Source: Symbiodinium natans
Lineage: Eukaryota > Sar > Dinophyceae > Suessiales > Symbiodiniaceae
Reading direction: 5' to 3'
DNA length: 64,000 bases
NCBI GenBank assembly: GCA_905221605.1
Contig: CAJNDS010000890.1
Span: forward strand, 1,501,357 to 1,565,356
The notes under the pieces were generated by a model, which was not told the DNA's origin, did no database searches, and worked only from the letters and a program-made list of their open reading frames with translations. This document shows, one piece after another, positions 10,987 to 23,005 of this stretch. Within the stretch, counting starts at the first letter, position 1. The number at the start of each line of letters is the position of its first letter. The position numbers and the translations under genes are program-made.

Positions 10987-11666
10987 CTGAGGCCCCGGGA
11001 GGGAAAACACTTCGGGCGGGGATTGTAGGGCTCTTAGGGGAGGGTTTAGGGTTTAGGGTTGAGGGTTCAGGGTTCAGGGTTCAGGGTTCAGGGTTGAGGG
11101 TTCAGGGTTCAGGGTTTAGGGTTTAGGGTTTAGGGTTTAGGGTTTAGGGTTTAGGGTTTAGGGTTTAGGGTTTAGGGTTTAGGGTTTAGGGCTAGGGGGT
11201 TCAAGGGGGGTTATGTAACCCAAGGTTACGCCCCACTGCTCCCTAAGGCTCCCCAAGGTTCCCTGAGGTTGCCTGGGATGAACCCCCCTCACTTACGAAG
11301 CCGATAAGGGTTTAGGGTTTAGGGTTTAGGGTTTTATGAAGCCTATATAAGGGGATCGTGGGTGTAAGGTTTAGGGCTTAGGGGGTTTTGGTGTTGAGGG
11401 TTGAGAGTTGAGAGTTGAGGGTTGAAGGTTTAGGCCGTGGTGCTTGATGTTTAGGGCTTATGTGGGTAGGGCTTAGGGTTTAGAGGGTTTGGGGCTAGGG
11501 TTTAGGGCTTAGCCTGGTTCACGGTCCAGGGTACTTTGTTGAACCGTACACCCTGAACCTTAAACCCTTAAACCCTGAACCCTGAACCCGGAATTCTGAA
11601 CCTTAAACCGGAGCAGATAGAGTGGGGTAGCACAAGATGCCATGTGGCTGCGGGGCTCTGGGGATC

Positions 11667-11781
11667 ACTTGGAGGTTCATGGTAACTTCTCCTTAAGTGC
11701 CCTAATATGTATGGCTATAAGCACAGTTATCAGTTATAAGTACAGTTATAACTGGTTAATGAGTGCCATGAACCTCCAAGT
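11667..11781. mobile_element. MITE-like element, family B
   Basis: About 115 bp bounded by inverted ends ACTTGGAGGTTCATGG and CCATGAACCTCCAAGT, with no coding capacity. Other copies lie at 27686-27815 and 34718-34827; partial ends are at 21230, 34058 and 34515. The interior carries repeats of TTATAAGTACAGTTATAA. The surrounding 11.2-12.5 kb has only telomere-like text and no supported gene. Confidence 0.8.
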
Positions 11782-12526
11782 AGGGTTTGGTCCTTAGGGG
11801 TTCAAAGCTTTACAAAGACACGGGGCTCCCGACCTCAGCCCCACGAGAACCGACACCCTGAAAGACATAAGTTCTAGTAGGAAATTCTATGTGACGAGAG
11901 TTCTCTAAACTCTGGGCTTTTTTGGGGGGGACACCATATACATAAATACGATCCCCAAGAGGGACGTCGGACGATCATTTACAGAACCTCCCATCTGAGC
12001 AAACCCGAAGCTTGAATTTAAGCCCCGAAAAAACCGCGTCCATCCCTACGTAGTATGATAGGTCGTCATTCTGTTAGGGGCTCACAAGAAAGGAATCCCC
12101 GGAGGTTTAGGGTTTAGGGCTTCGGGTTTAGGGTTTAGGGCTAAGGTGCCCTAGGAAATGAGGGTTGGCACAGCAAGGGGTCGGGGTTACACGTACCCCA
12201 AGCCCTAAACCGAGAAACCCTCAACCCTTCTACGCTTTAGACCCGAAACCCTAAACCCTCAACCATAAACTTTAAGCGGTTTGAACTTACGACCCTAAAC
12301 CCTCCGAAACCCTTTCAAGCCCTCTTAGTAGGGAATTGGGGGAACTAGGCACCTTGTGGACAGGGGAGAGAAGCAACTAACTCCTCAATTCTCCCACCAA
12401 ACCCTAAACCCTAAACCCTAAACCCTCAAGCCTAGACCCTAAGCCGTAAACCCTAAACCCTAAACCCTACACCCTAAACCCTCAACCCTAAACCCTAAAC
12501 CCCAACCAGCATGCGTAGACCTGAAC

Positions 12527-12587
12527 CCAGCCTCCCCGCGCCGCACCAGTCGCTTCGTGTCGCCGTGCGCGGACACCTCTTGCATGC
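12527..12587 (-). CDS. candidate internal exon
   Basis: Open frame MQEVSAHGDTKRLVRRGEA after acceptor CGCCAACTCAG; the donor is GGCTGG|GTTCAG. Flanked by CCCTAAA below and TTAGGG-type repeats above. Confidence 0.4.
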
Positions 12588-12964
12588 CTGAGTTGGCGGT
12601 TTAGGGCTTAGGGCTTAGGGCTTAGGGTTTAGGGCTTAGGGTTTAGGGTTTCGGGTTTCGGGTTTAGGGTTTAGGGTTTAGGGTTTAGGGTTTAGGGTTT
12701 AGGGTTTAGGGTTTAGGGTTTAGGGTTCTTTTAAGAATGCTTATATATAGGGCCCCTTATAATCCCATGTAAGGAAAACATACACTATCCCAAAAGCATG
12801 CCTTAGTTGGAGAGTCCAACCCTGTGGTTGGGCTTCGGGCTAACGCTTAGGGTTTGGGGCTTAGGGCTTAGGGCGTAGGGTTTAGGGTTTAGGGTTTAGG
12901 GTCTAGAGCTTAGGGCTTAGGGTTGAGGGACTTACGGTTGAGGGTTCAGGGTTGAGGGGGTGAC

Positions 12965-13027
12965 GGACTGAAACATCCTGGGCTTTTGACAGACATTGGG
13001 GGCGTGCTGGTCCCATTTCTCTCGAAC
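12965..13027 (-). CDS. candidate internal exon, phase 0 at both ends
   Basis: Exactly 21 codons (VREKWDQHAPNVCQKPRMFQ plus S) between acceptor GGGAACCCAG and donor TCC|GTCACC. Both boundaries are in phase 0. Confidence 0.45.
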
Positions 13028-13257
13028 CTGGGTTCCCAGCCATGAACCCTAAAGCCTAAACCCTAAACCCTGAACCCTATACTGTCCGAACCACAAGCCC
13101 TGAAAAACCTAAACCCGGTGCCCTATGTACGCCACAAACCCTGGGCCCTAAAACCTGCAAAGCCCAAACCAACCTCAAAACCCCTCAATACTCCGATTGC
13201 TCTGGCAGTGCAAAAGATGCAGAGTTGAGGGCAGCGGCGGTCAAGAGTAGACATTCC

Positions 13258-13502
13258 ATGTATGTGTATGTATGTACACTCGTACGTGCGCAAGACAGAT
13301 CGGCTACAATAAATAAGTGTCATACATATGTATGTATATACATATATATGTATGCTACGATGACTGCTATGATTATCACTCTGCTTCTTCTTGTTATAGA
13401 TATTTTGCTTCAGTGCGGGTAGGAGAGACAGAGACAGAGACAGAGACAGAGACACAGACGGAGACGGAGACGGAGACAGAGAGCGAGAGCGAGAGCGAGA
13501 GC
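13258..13502. repeat. microsatellites (TGTA/TATG and GAGACA)
   Basis: TGTATG/CATACATA-type tetranucleotides at 13258-13360 and a (GAGACA)n to (GAGC)n run at 13421-13502. The overlapping ORFs rich in Thr/Glu or Ser/Arg come from these. Confidence 0.9.
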
Positions 13503-13514
13503 AATTCACCAAAC

Positions 13515-13575
13515 CTCAAGCCCAAGCGAATTGCGGCTGGGGAGCTCATGGTGTACGTCAGCCAGGACTGCGTTC
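13515..13575 (-). CDS. candidate internal exon
   Basis: Open frame NAVLADVHHELPSRNSLGLE after acceptor CTGAGATGCAG; the donor is CTTGAG|GTTTGG. A plus-strand frame through the microsatellite is also open here. Confidence 0.35.
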
Positions 13576-14240
13576 CTGCATCTCAGGCACGGCACGACCC
13601 TCCGAGCCCTAACACCTCTCTCAAGTTCAGGATTAGCCTTGAATCACGTAAGGGTTTGTGGCTGGGGCTTTTGGCTTAGAGCTTAAAATTGGTGGGGTCT
13701 CTGGGCGAACCTTGCAGCCTGCAGAGGGTTCAGGTATTGGCGTCCTTGGTCTTGTGCAAGTTGTGGTATTGAGGAGGGCGGCACCCCAAACCCGAAGCAC
13801 CAGACCTTAAACCCTACACCCTACACCCCAAACCCTGAACCCCAATCCCGAACCCTAAGCCTTCATCCCCAAAAGCCTCAAACTCAAACTCCAAACCCTC
13901 CCCAACACCCCAATCCCTAAGCCCCAATCCCTCAAGCCCCCCAACCCCAAAACCCCCAAACCCTAAACCCCAAACACTAAACCAGAAACTCTGCACCCCA
14001 AACCCGCTACACCCCAAACCCCAAAACCCCAAACCCCCCAATCCCCCAAACCCTATTCCCTACACCCCAATCCCCTAAACCCCAAACCCTAGTCCCCATC
14101 TAACTATAAGGATACGGGTTTTAGTCGGGGGGTTGGAACCCGAAAGCCCTAAACCACTGATAGCCCCAGCCCAGAGACCCCCGTAAACCCCGAACCCCCC
14201 AACCCCCAAAGAACCGTTTAGGGTTTAGGGTTTCGGGCTT

Positions 14241-14343
14241 AGGGCTTAAGGCTTAGGGCTTAGGGCTTAGGGCTTAGGGCTTAGGGCTTAGGGCTTAGGG
14301 CTTAGGGCTTAGGGCTTAGGGCTTAGGGCTTAGGGCTTAGGGC
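14241..14343 (+). repeat. TTAGGGC variant array
   Basis: About 14 units of the heptamer TTAGGGC, a homogenised one-base variant of TTTAGGG. Homogenisation implies local amplification after the mutation arose. Confidence 0.95.
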
Positions 14344-14527
14344 ATCACCTGAAGGATACTGAGGCTTGGTTTGAACCCCCACTAGATGCCCTCAACCCTA
14401 AACCCTAAATTTCAGTCTCGCGTCGTAAACCCTAAACCCTAAACCTAAACCCTAAACTCCAAAACCCGAAACCCTAAACCCTAAACCCTAAACCCTAAAC
14501 CCTAAACCCTCCCCTCCCCCCCCCCCC

Positions 14528-14607
14528 CAGCAGGCCTGCGAAGGTCGGCCCCACAATCAGTGAGCCCGAGGCCCTCGCCAGGGAGAAGAGGGCGATGAGG
14601 TCCACAC
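14528..14607 (-). CDS. candidate exon, membrane segment
   Basis: 26 codons: VDLIALFSLARASGSLIVGP and then TFAGLL, a hydrophobic stretch with Gly-Pro like a transporter helix. Acceptor GTAAGAAAAG. The lower side runs into a C tract. A transporter is only a guess. Confidence 0.4.
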
Positions 14608-15447
14608 CTTTTCTTACTTGTCTGGTTTAGGGCTTAGGGTTTAGGGTTTAGGGTTAAGGGTTTAGGGTTTTGGGTTTAGGGTTTAGAGTTTCGGGTTTAG
14701 GGTTTAGGGTTTAGGGTTTAGGAATTTGGGTTTAGCGTTTAGGGTTTAGGGTTTAGGGTTTAGGGTACTAGCTCTTAGTAGGGAATTTGGACATTAGGCA
14801 CCCCCATCTAATCCCTTCACGGGGTACAGAAACAGATCTCACGTACCTAAGTCCCAAACTCTCGGTCAAAAGCTAAGAGATGCCACAGGATCTGCCCGAC
14901 TACCCCAAACCCTTGAATCCTACACCCTAAACCCTAAAACCACAAAATCCTGAAACCCCGGAACCCTGAAACCCTAAAAACCCTGAAACCCATAACCCTA
15001 GAACCCTGCACCCTGAACCCCTGAAACCTTCGGGCTTAGGGCTTCGGGCTGTGGGTCCTTTGTGTTTGGAGCCTCTCTCTGTCGTAGTCCCATGGGGCAC
15101 CCTGAAACCCTAGGTCTAGTGTTTAGGGTAAGGGTTTAGGGTTTAGGGTTTAGGGTTTAGGGTTTAGGGTTTAGGGTGTAAACCCGAACTAGGGTTTTGG
15201 GTTTAGGGTGTAGAGTTTGGTGTCAAGGGCTTCACAAGTCTGGCGTTCTGGAAAGCTCAAACCTCCCGGAAGCACGAAAACTCTGATACCCGTCGCCATG
15301 AGAAGCCCACGGCCTTACCAGACATACCCAAACCCTAAACCCTAAACTCTGAACCCTACCCAAGCCCTAAACCCTGAACCCTAAACTCTGAACCCTCAAC
15401 CCTAAGCCGTAAACTGTGAACCCTGAACACTGAACCCCGCACTAAGC

Positions 15448-15520
15448 CCTTCTGACATGGATCTGGTGAAGTCGATGTCGCTGTCCAGTGCCCACACATA
15501 CCTGCACTGCCCGGCAAAGC
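15448..15520 (-). CDS. candidate internal exon
   Basis: 24 codons: GFAGQCRYVWALDSDIDFTR and then SMSEG. Acceptor CGTTCAG; a possible GC donor (GAAGG|GCTTAG). CCCTAAA lies below and a TTTAGGG array above. Confidence 0.45.
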
Positions 15521-16386
15521 CTGAACGCCCGAAACCTTTGAGATCCTAGCCTCAAGTCCTTGTAGGGTTTAGGGTTTAGGGTTTAGGGTTTAGGGTTTAG
15601 GGTTTAGGGTTTAGGGTTTAGGGTTTAGGGTTTAGGGTTTCGGGTTTAGGGTTTAGGGTTTAGGGTTTAGGGTTTAGGGTTTTTTAGGGTTCGCGTCAGC
15701 TGCCCCCCAAAGCTAACCCGCCAACTTCGGTATCCAAAGCCAAAAAAACCTTACATCCTTGCAAGCTGAACCGTCCACGCCCTAAAGCCTCTTAACCCGA
15801 CATCCTTGTGCCCTGCAACCCTCGACCCCCGAACCCCTCGGCGCATGAGCCCCGAACCCTAAACCCTAAACCCTAAACCCTAAACCCTAAACCCTACAAG
15901 GACTTAAGACTCGGATCTGGGGGCCACCAAAGGCTCAATCCGATGAGAGGCTTAGAAAATTAGGGGTTTGGGAAGCTGAGGGCTTTGGGTTGGCTACGGT
16001 TTCGGGTTTAGGGTTTAGGGTTTAGGGTTTAGGGTTTAGGGTTTAGGGCTTAGGGCTTAGGGCTTTAGGGCTTAGGGTTTAGGGTTTAGGGTTTAGGGCT
16101 ACGGGTTTAGGTTCTAGGGCTTAGGGGGGTTGAAGGCTGGATCCCCGAAACCTTATAATCGAAAGATGCCTAAAAATTGCGAGATCCCTGAAAACTGAAG
16201 AGCCTGGGACCGTCTTCCAGTCTCTAAACCCTAAACCCTAAACCCTAAACCCTAAGCCCTAAACCCTAAACCCTAAACCCTAAACGTAGTCAACCCAAAG
16301 GTTGAAGGGGGGTGGCTGTAGGATTCTTCCTGCAGACCCTAAACCCCCTAAACCCCTTACACCCCTACACCGCGGCTTAGGGCTTA

Positions 16387-16516
16387 GGGTTTAGGGTTTA
16401 GGGTTTACAGTTTAGGGTTTAGGGTTTAGGGTTTAGGGTTTAGGGTTTAGGGTTTAGGGTTTAGGGTTTAGGGTTTAGGGTTTAGGGTTTAGGGTTTAGG
16501 GTTTAGGGTTTAGGGT
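16387..16516 (+). repeat. TTTAGGG array
   Basis: About 18 units with one TTTACAG substitution. A near-mirror CCCTAAA array follows at 16693-16776, so the island at 16.60-16.65 kb sits between opposed arrays. Confidence 0.95.
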
Positions 16517-16597
16517 CCCGAAACCCGGAACAAAGCCCCTGCTTTCGGGTCTCTTGTCAGGCAAAAATCACTGGTCTCTTGTCCGGCCTAAAATCAC

Positions 16598-16651
16598 CGG
16601 ATCGCGTCCAAGCTCAGCAAGTGGTGGGTAGACGTGGGCCGCAAGGGTGGT
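16598..16651 (-). CDS. candidate internal exon, phase 0 at both ends
   Basis: 18 codons (TTLAAHVYPPLAELGRDP) between CCCTAG and the donor CCG|GTGATT. The neighbouring intron sequence contains a direct duplication of TCTCTTGTC-x-GGC-AAAATCAC (16539-16598). Confidence 0.35.
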
Positions 16652-17087
16652 CTAGGGTTTAGGGTTTAGTTCAGGGTTTACGGTTTAGGGTTCCCTAAAC
16701 CCTAAACCCTAAACCCTAAACCCTAAACCCTAAACCCTAAACCCTAAACCCTAAACCCTAAACCCTAAACCCTAAACCCCACTTGAGGGTGGGCCGTGAA
16801 AGATCCCCGAGCCCTACGGCAGCTTAAATCCTAACACCTAAGGAAACTCGGATTCCTAGGGTTTAGGGTTCAGGGTTTATTTAGGGTTTAGGGTTTAGGG
16901 TTTAGGGTTTAGGGTTTAGGGTTTAGGGTTTAGGGTTTAGGGCTTAGGGTTTAGGGTTTAGGGTTTAGGGTTTGGGGTTGAACCCTGAACCAACCTGCAC
17001 GCAAGCCGACATCCTGAACTATCAACTCTTTGGTTTAGGTTCCACCCTAAACCCTAAACCCTAACCCCTAAACCCTAAACCCTAAAC

Positions 17088-17177
17088 CAGTGTCTGAGAT
17101 TGGGAGCCCGAAGGCCGAGGCTACCCACGACGTCGTGCGTCGAACAGCAAAAAGCCGTGGCCTTATCCTTTCCGGCC
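17088..17177 (-). CDS. candidate internal exon
   Basis: 29 codons: AGKDKATAFCCSTHDVVGSL and then GLRAPNLRH. The acceptor is pyrimidine-rich (TTTAATCTTTTTGCACAG); the donor is CACTG|GTTTAG, inside a telomere repeat. The other two minus frames contain stops. Confidence 0.5.
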
Positions 17178-17865
17178 CTGTGCAAAAAGATTAAAGGGCT
17201 TTAGGGTTTAGGGTTTAGGGTTTAGGGTTTAGGGTTTAGGGTTTAGGGTTTAGGGTTTAGGGTTTAGGGTTTTAAAGGGCAGGATTCAAGGGCTTGGGGC
17301 TCTAAACCCCCCTTGAACCCCCTCCCTTAAAAACTCTATAAATGGTAGACTCTGCTGATAGGGTTTTAGGGCTCAAGGGTTCTAAGTTTTAGGGTTTTAG
17401 GGTTTTTGGGTTGAATAATTTAGGGTTTAAGGGTGTTGTTAGGGCTGTAGGGTTTAGGGTTTAGCGCTTGTGTTTAGGGTCAGCACCACCCCAGCTCCGC
17501 GACATCTCCCCTACCCTGAACCCTAAACCCGAAACCCGAAACCCTAAACCCTAAACCCACCCCTTTAGGGTCTATAATTCCTTGGTTGCTGTTTAACGCC
17601 CAATAAAAGTGTAACTTTTAGCTCCCTTAATATGAAATTAGAGGAACCCTAAACTTATAAAGTTACAAAGTTGCAGGAAGTCCCACCTAGTTTCATTGTT
17701 TGCGAAGGATCAGGAAAAAATGAAGCCGCGTAGGCGATGGCAGGATATGTGGTTGGTTTGCAAATGATAGATGACACAATCAAAAAGCCTCATTTTTGGT
17801 ACCCTACACCCTAAACCCTAAACCCTAAACCCTAAAACCTAAACCTCAAACCCTAAACCCTAAAC

Positions 17866-18014
17866 AGCTAGCCTTGTGCCTGGAAAATCAGAGCTTGAGG
17901 TAGAGTGCATTGCAAGACGCCGCACAGGGACGGAACTTGAACTAGAAACTGCGAGAGTGCGCTCAGCAGCCGCCACTATGAGGCTCCACCCCACATACCA
18001 CGCCCACTTCCGAT
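17866..18014 (-). CDS. candidate internal exon, 49 codons
   Basis: Long island frame with a hydrophobic start (KWAWYVGWSLIVAAAERTLA) followed by a Ser-rich part (VSSSSSVPVRRLAMHSTSSS). Ends at GCT|GTTTAG. Plus frames have stops. It could be a membrane helix or signal anchor; no family recognised. Confidence 0.5.
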
Positions 18015-18835
18015 CTTGCACCGGGCACGTTTAAGGTTTAGCGTTTAGGCTTTAGGGTTTAGGGCTGTAGCACGGCCCCTTTTATTCAGAATACCCGAGA
18101 AGAGCATTTACTCCGAGAAGTGACCCAAAGCCAAAACACCCTAGAAGAACCACCTAGAAGCCCTAAGCCCAAAACCTAAAACCGACCTACGACCTACAGC
18201 CATCGAACCTGAAACCCGAAACCCTAAACCCTAAACTCTAAACCCTAAAGCGCAGGTTTGTTTGGGTTCACACTGGGCGCCTGGGGGGGGCTTGGGCTAC
18301 TGGGCTGCAGGTCTTTGAGCGCGCGTCCCTTGAGCGGCTCGAAGTTTAGGGATGTTAGGGTTTAGGGTTTAGGGTTTAGGGTTTAAGGTTTAGGGTTTAG
18401 GGTTTAGGGTTTAGGGTTTAGGGTTTAGGGTTTAGGGTTTAGGGTTTAGGGTTTAGGGTTTAAGATGATTCAGGCTGGAGGGTGCCTGCGGTGCGAGGCA
18501 GGGCTGTGGTCTCGTGTGTCCTGCTGCGAGAGCGAACACGGCAGTTAGGGAAAGAGTCCGAGGAACATCCGGAAGACAGCCTTTGGGGGTTTAGGGTTTG
18601 GGGTTTGGGGTTTAGGGTTTAGGGTTTGGGGTTTAGGGTTTAGGGTTTAGGGCTTCGGGTTTAGGATGCTCAGTTTCGGTTGTTATTCATGCACAGGCTT
18701 TGATTCGATAACAAGCAAGAATCAGGAGATCCTGCACTCTGAGGCTGAAATAAGTACTCCCCATTTCTTGTTATACTGTGTAATGTAGTGTATGGGTAGT
18801 AGGGGGTATCCCTAAACCCTAAACCCTAAACCCTA

Positions 18836-18934
18836 AACCCCTAAACCCTAAACCCCTAAACCCCTAAACCCCTAAACCCCTAAACCCCTAAACCCCTAAA
18901 CCCCTAAACCCCTAAACCCCTAAACCCCTAAACC
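18836..18934 (-). repeat. CCCCTAAA 8-mer variant array
   Basis: About 12 units of the octamer CCCCTAAA after a few CCCTAAA units. Confidence 0.95.
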
Positions 18935-19112
18935 CTAAACTCTAAAGGGTATTCATGTTAGGATGAGGGGATTAGTATGATCAGGTTGTACCTTGAACTC
19001 CTAAGGTTGCTTGCGAACGATCCTCTGAGGGAACATAAGGGCCGCATTAGGAGTATATTAAACCCTAAACCCTAAACCCTAAACCCTAAACCCTAAACCC
19101 TAAACCCTAAAC

Positions 19113-19212
19113 CCTTTCCGTGGAACGTCCGTGTTGTCTTCAGGCTCGTTCAGGGCTCCTGTCTTCATGACTCCTTTCTTCATGGCTCCTAGCCTTTCAC
19201 CCAAATTCGCAT
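19113..19212 (-). CDS. candidate internal exon, 33 codons
   Basis: Charged open frame: DANLGERLGAMKKGVMKTGA and then LNEPEDNTDVPRK. Acceptor AACGCCACCAAAG; the donor is AAAGG|GTTTAG. The minus frame has more normal composition than the plus frame. Confidence 0.5.
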
Positions 19213-20427
19213 CTTTGGTGGCGTTTGGGGTTTGGGGTTTTGGGCCGCGGCTGGCGTCGTGTTCGAAGTCCAGCGCGTTCAAGGATTAGATGCACAAAAG
19301 GGACGCCTTGGAGGTCTAGGGTCTAGGGCTTCGGGACTAAGAGGGATAGGAGAAGGAGTTCCCTCCTTTCCTTTTGGGAACCAGGAAGAAGATGTTCGTG
19401 GTCTAGCTAGGCTTTAGGGTTTAAGGTTAAGGTTTAGGTTCTAGGGTTGCTCCCCCCGTTACCACTGGGGTTAGGGTTTAGGGTTTAGGGTTCAGAGTTT
19501 AGGGTTTAGGGTTTAGGTTTTGGGGTTTAGGGTTCAGCGTTTCGGGCTTTCCATTCCCAACCACCAGGGTCGCTCGCCGTGCAGCAGCGGATGTTGCAGG
19601 TTGTGGTAAGCAATCTCTCATTCATGGGCAGACCCCCCAACCCGCCTAACCCCACCCCCCACCCCCCCCCCCCACCAAAAAAAAACATATACAAAACAAG
19701 AACAGACCCTAAAGCACCAAAGCCCGAACCTCCCCCCAAAACAGAACTCTAACCCTGAACTCTAAACTCTAAACCCTAAACCCGAAACCCTAAACCCTAA
19801 ACCCTAAACCCTAAACCAAAACAAAAAGCCTCCTAGACTCCCCAAAACAGCCTTAATTTAGGGCACCTGCCCTTGGGGATCCAGCCTATCTTCTTGCTTC
19901 TTACAGAGTAGGGTTTAGGGTTTAGGGTTTAGGGTTTAGGGTTGGGGGTTTGGGGGGTTTGGGGCTTGGGGTTTGGGGTTTGGGGTTTGGGGTTTGGAGG
20001 CTAGACCCTAAAACACTGAACCCCAAATCCTGGGAGGCAATCCAGGGCACGGTGGGCTGGGGAAGACAAGTCATAGGGTTGGGGTTTAGGGTTGAGGGTA
20101 TACGGGTTGGGGTTTAGGGTTTTGGGTTAGGGTTCAGGGTTTGGGGTTCATGGGGAACCTTCGGGAAGCTTCCGGGGCCTTGGGGAGTCGCGGGACCCTA
20201 AACCCTAAACCCTAAACCCTAAACCCAGGGTCCTTTTAGGGATTAGAGGAGGGACCCTTATAGGGGACCTTAGGGTTTAGGGTTTAGCATTTAGGATTGA
20301 GGGTTTAAGGTTTAGGGTTTAGGGTTTAGGGTTTAGGGTTTAGGGCTTAGGGCTTAGGGTTTAGGGTTTAGGGTTTAGGGTTTAGGGTTTAGGGTTTAGG
20401 GTTTAGGGCTTAGGCGCTCCCAAAACC

Positions 20428-20533
20428 CAGATCCCAACACCCGAAGCCATCAAATCCTCAGCCCTTTTGGCAGAAATCCGCCGCCGCGGCAGGCTGCGAG
20501 CTGCACCAATTTTCACGGTTGCCACGAGAGGGA
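20428..20533 (-). CDS. candidate internal exon (both strands open)
   Basis: Minus frame of about 35 codons with PLVATVKIGAARSLPRRRIS and then AKRAEDLMASG. The plus strand is also open (ALLAEIRRRGRLRAAPIF), so strand is by context only. Confidence 0.35.
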
Positions 20534-20663
20534 CTCTAAACCTCCACGAGCCTGATCCCCCAAAACAGCGAGGCTGTAGCATGCGGGCGTTGGGCCTTTT
20601 GGGGTTTAGGGTTTAGGGTTTAGGGTTTAGGGTTCAGGGTTTAGGGTTTAAGGTTTAGGGTTT

Positions 20664-20697
20664 GAGGCCACCCGTCGGCGTGAGGTGCTGCAGCAAG
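20664..20697 (-). other. inverted duplicate of 26877-26910
   Basis: GAGGCCACCCGTCGGCGTGAGG and the next 12 bases recur in reverse complement at 26877-26910. On this strand the shared part can read LLQHLTPTGGLK. Possibly an exon fragment copied in inverse orientation. Confidence 0.6.
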
Positions 20698-20933
20698 CAC
20701 CACCCAGGTCCCTAAACCCTAAACCCTAAACCCTAAACCCAGAATGTCCGCCCTAAACCCTGGAACCCTCATCCCTCTAGAAGCCGCGGGTGGGAACACC
20801 CCACATGTCCGGGTATGGGGTTTAGGGCTAGGGTTTCTCAACCCTAGACCCTAAACCCTAAACCCTAAACCCTACACCCTACAGCCTAAACCCCAAACCC
20901 CAAACCCCAAACCCTAAACCCTAAACCCTAAAC

Positions 20934-20993
20934 CCTTGCACGTGGCTCGTGGAATAGCCGGCGTGTGAAAAAGAAGTGCTGGCCCTGGCTGTA
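20934..20993 (-). CDS. candidate internal exon, phase 0 at both ends
   Basis: 20 codons, YSQGQHFFFTRRLFHEPRAR, from an acceptor GGCGCTGAG to GCAAGG|GTTTAG. Confidence 0.4.
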
Positions 20994-21411
20994 CTCAGCG
21001 CCAAACCCTAAACCCAAAGCCCTAAACCCTAAACCCTAAACCCTAAACATGAGCAGTCATAAAGTGCAAGAAGCTTCGGGTTTAGGGTTCAGGGTTGAGG
21101 GTTGAGGGTTTGGGGCTTGGGGTTTGCAATTCGCGGGTATGTAACAGGATCATGGGCTGTCCTAAGTAGGGTTATGGGAACCCTGAAGAAGGTTCTTTGC
21201 CTGTCATAGCCATCGTTACAAACTGCCCATGAACCTCCAAGTAAGCACCCTAAACCCAAAACCCTGAACCCTACCCACATGGTGGGTTTAGAGTTTGGCG
21301 AATTCTGCTAGATTTGCCCTCCTCCGAACATAACGGCCCCATACCCAAAACCAAATCATGAACCCTAAACCCTAAACCTAAACCCTAAACCCTAAACTCT
21401 GAGCCCTAAAC

Positions 21412-21481
21412 ATACTTCAGGAGACAGCCGACCAGGGCCAGGCAAGGTGCTCGACCGGCAAGTAACACGAAAGGGCACCGC
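21412..21481 (-). CDS. candidate internal exon
   Basis: Open frame AVPFRVTCRSSTLPGPGRLS and then PEV; acceptor CTTAGGCAG; donor GAAGTAT|GTTTAG. Confidence 0.35.
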
Positions 21482-22598
21482 CTGCCTAAGCTCCCTAGGT
21501 CCTAAACCCTCAACCCTAAACCCCAAACCCCAAACCCTAAACCCTCTGAACTGGGCGCTTGGTTGTTTAAAACCTTCAGGGTTTCGTTTTAGGGTTTAGG
21601 GTTTAGGGTTTACGGTTTAGGGGTTTTGGGTAACCCGAAACCCTAAACTACAAGTATCCTTGGGAGCAATCGACGCAGGGGTTCACCCCCATCTCTGCTG
21701 GCAAGGGCCCCCGTACAAGGTGGGTCCCGCGCCACCCCGGAGCTCAGGACAAGAACTAACACAGGGGGGCACTTACTTTGATCAGGGTTTAGGGTTTAGG
21801 GTTTAGGGTTTAGGGTTTAGGGTTTAGGGTTTAGGGTTGAAGTGGCAAGTTGTTGAATTAAGCTCCTGTGTTGAGCCTATCGCCCCCTGACTGTAGAGAT
21901 TTGGGGGTTTTGTCACGTCCTCTTTTGGGTTTGGGGTTAGGGGTTTGGGGGTTTTGAGGGTTTGTCCCTTTGAGGCTTGAGGGCTTGCGGATTCGGATTT
22001 AGGGTTTAGGGCATAAGGTTGCTTTAGGGTTTAGGCGTTTTAGGGCTTCGCGCCTCACACGCACATGTTACAACCAGCAAGCTTCCCCCCGACCTAGATT
22101 CAACAGGTCAATTCCTACAGCTGCTTTCGGGCCTTAGGGGGGGGGTTTAGGGTTTAGGGTTTAGGGTTTAGGGTCTAGGGTCTAGGGTCTAGGGTCGAGG
22201 GTTTAGGGTTTACTCCCTTAGGCTCCCTTCTCCCCTGAACCCCTAACCCTACACCCCTCGACCCCTGGACCCCAGAACCGGAAAGCCCACTCGTAGCAAC
22301 AGCAATAGTGGCAGCAGCAACCCCTGCACCCTAAACCCTAAACCCTAAACCCGAAACCCTAAACCCTAAACCCGCAACCCTGAACCCTAATCCCAACTTG
22401 TAGTCGGTTCCATCGGGCCTGCACCCAAAGAATCCCACACCCCTTGGAACAAGAGGACCCTGAGGAACCCCCCTAAACCCCCCTAAACCCCCTAAACCCC
22501 CCTAAACCCCGCTAAACCCCCTAAACCCCCGTAAAACCCCCTAAACCCCCTAAACCTCCTGCATCCATACCCCAAGCCCCTAAACCCTAAACCCTAAA

Positions 22599-22681
22599 GG
22601 GCTCCCGGTGATGGCGCGACTTGATCAAGCGAATGACAGGTTGGTAGTAGCAGCTGACCAGTTCTCCAAGAAAGGGTCCCT
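22599..22681 (-). CDS. candidate internal exon
   Basis: 27 codons: GPFLGELVSCYYQPVIRLIK and then SRHHREPF. Acceptor CCCAAG. Flanked by CCCTAAA below, TTTAGGG above. Confidence 0.45.
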
Positions 22682-22802
22682 TGGGTTTTGGGTTTAGGGT
22701 TTAGGGTTTAGGGTTTAGGGTGTAGGGTTTAGGGTTTAGGGTTTGGGGTTCAGGGTTTAGGGTTAAGGGCAGGGTCCCTGGGGGAGGTTTGGGGCTTCAA
22801 GT

Positions 22803-22853
22803 CTTGGTGCTTCCACAGAAGCCTGCGGCGAACTGTCCGCAATCATCGGGTAG
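22803..22853 (-). CDS. candidate short exon, Cys-containing
   Basis: LPDDCGQFAAGFCGSTK after a strong acceptor (CATCCCTACCCTACAG). The donor side is not canonical. Confidence 0.35.
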
Positions 22854-23005
22854 CTGTAGGGTAGGGATGATCGAAGTACATCACCTCGTTGGGGAGGAGG
22901 GGGGCTGGGACCTAACCCTAAACCCTGAACCACTAAACCCTAAACCACTAAACCACTAAACCCCAAACCCTAAACCCTAAACCCTAAACCCTAAAACCCT
23001 AAACC

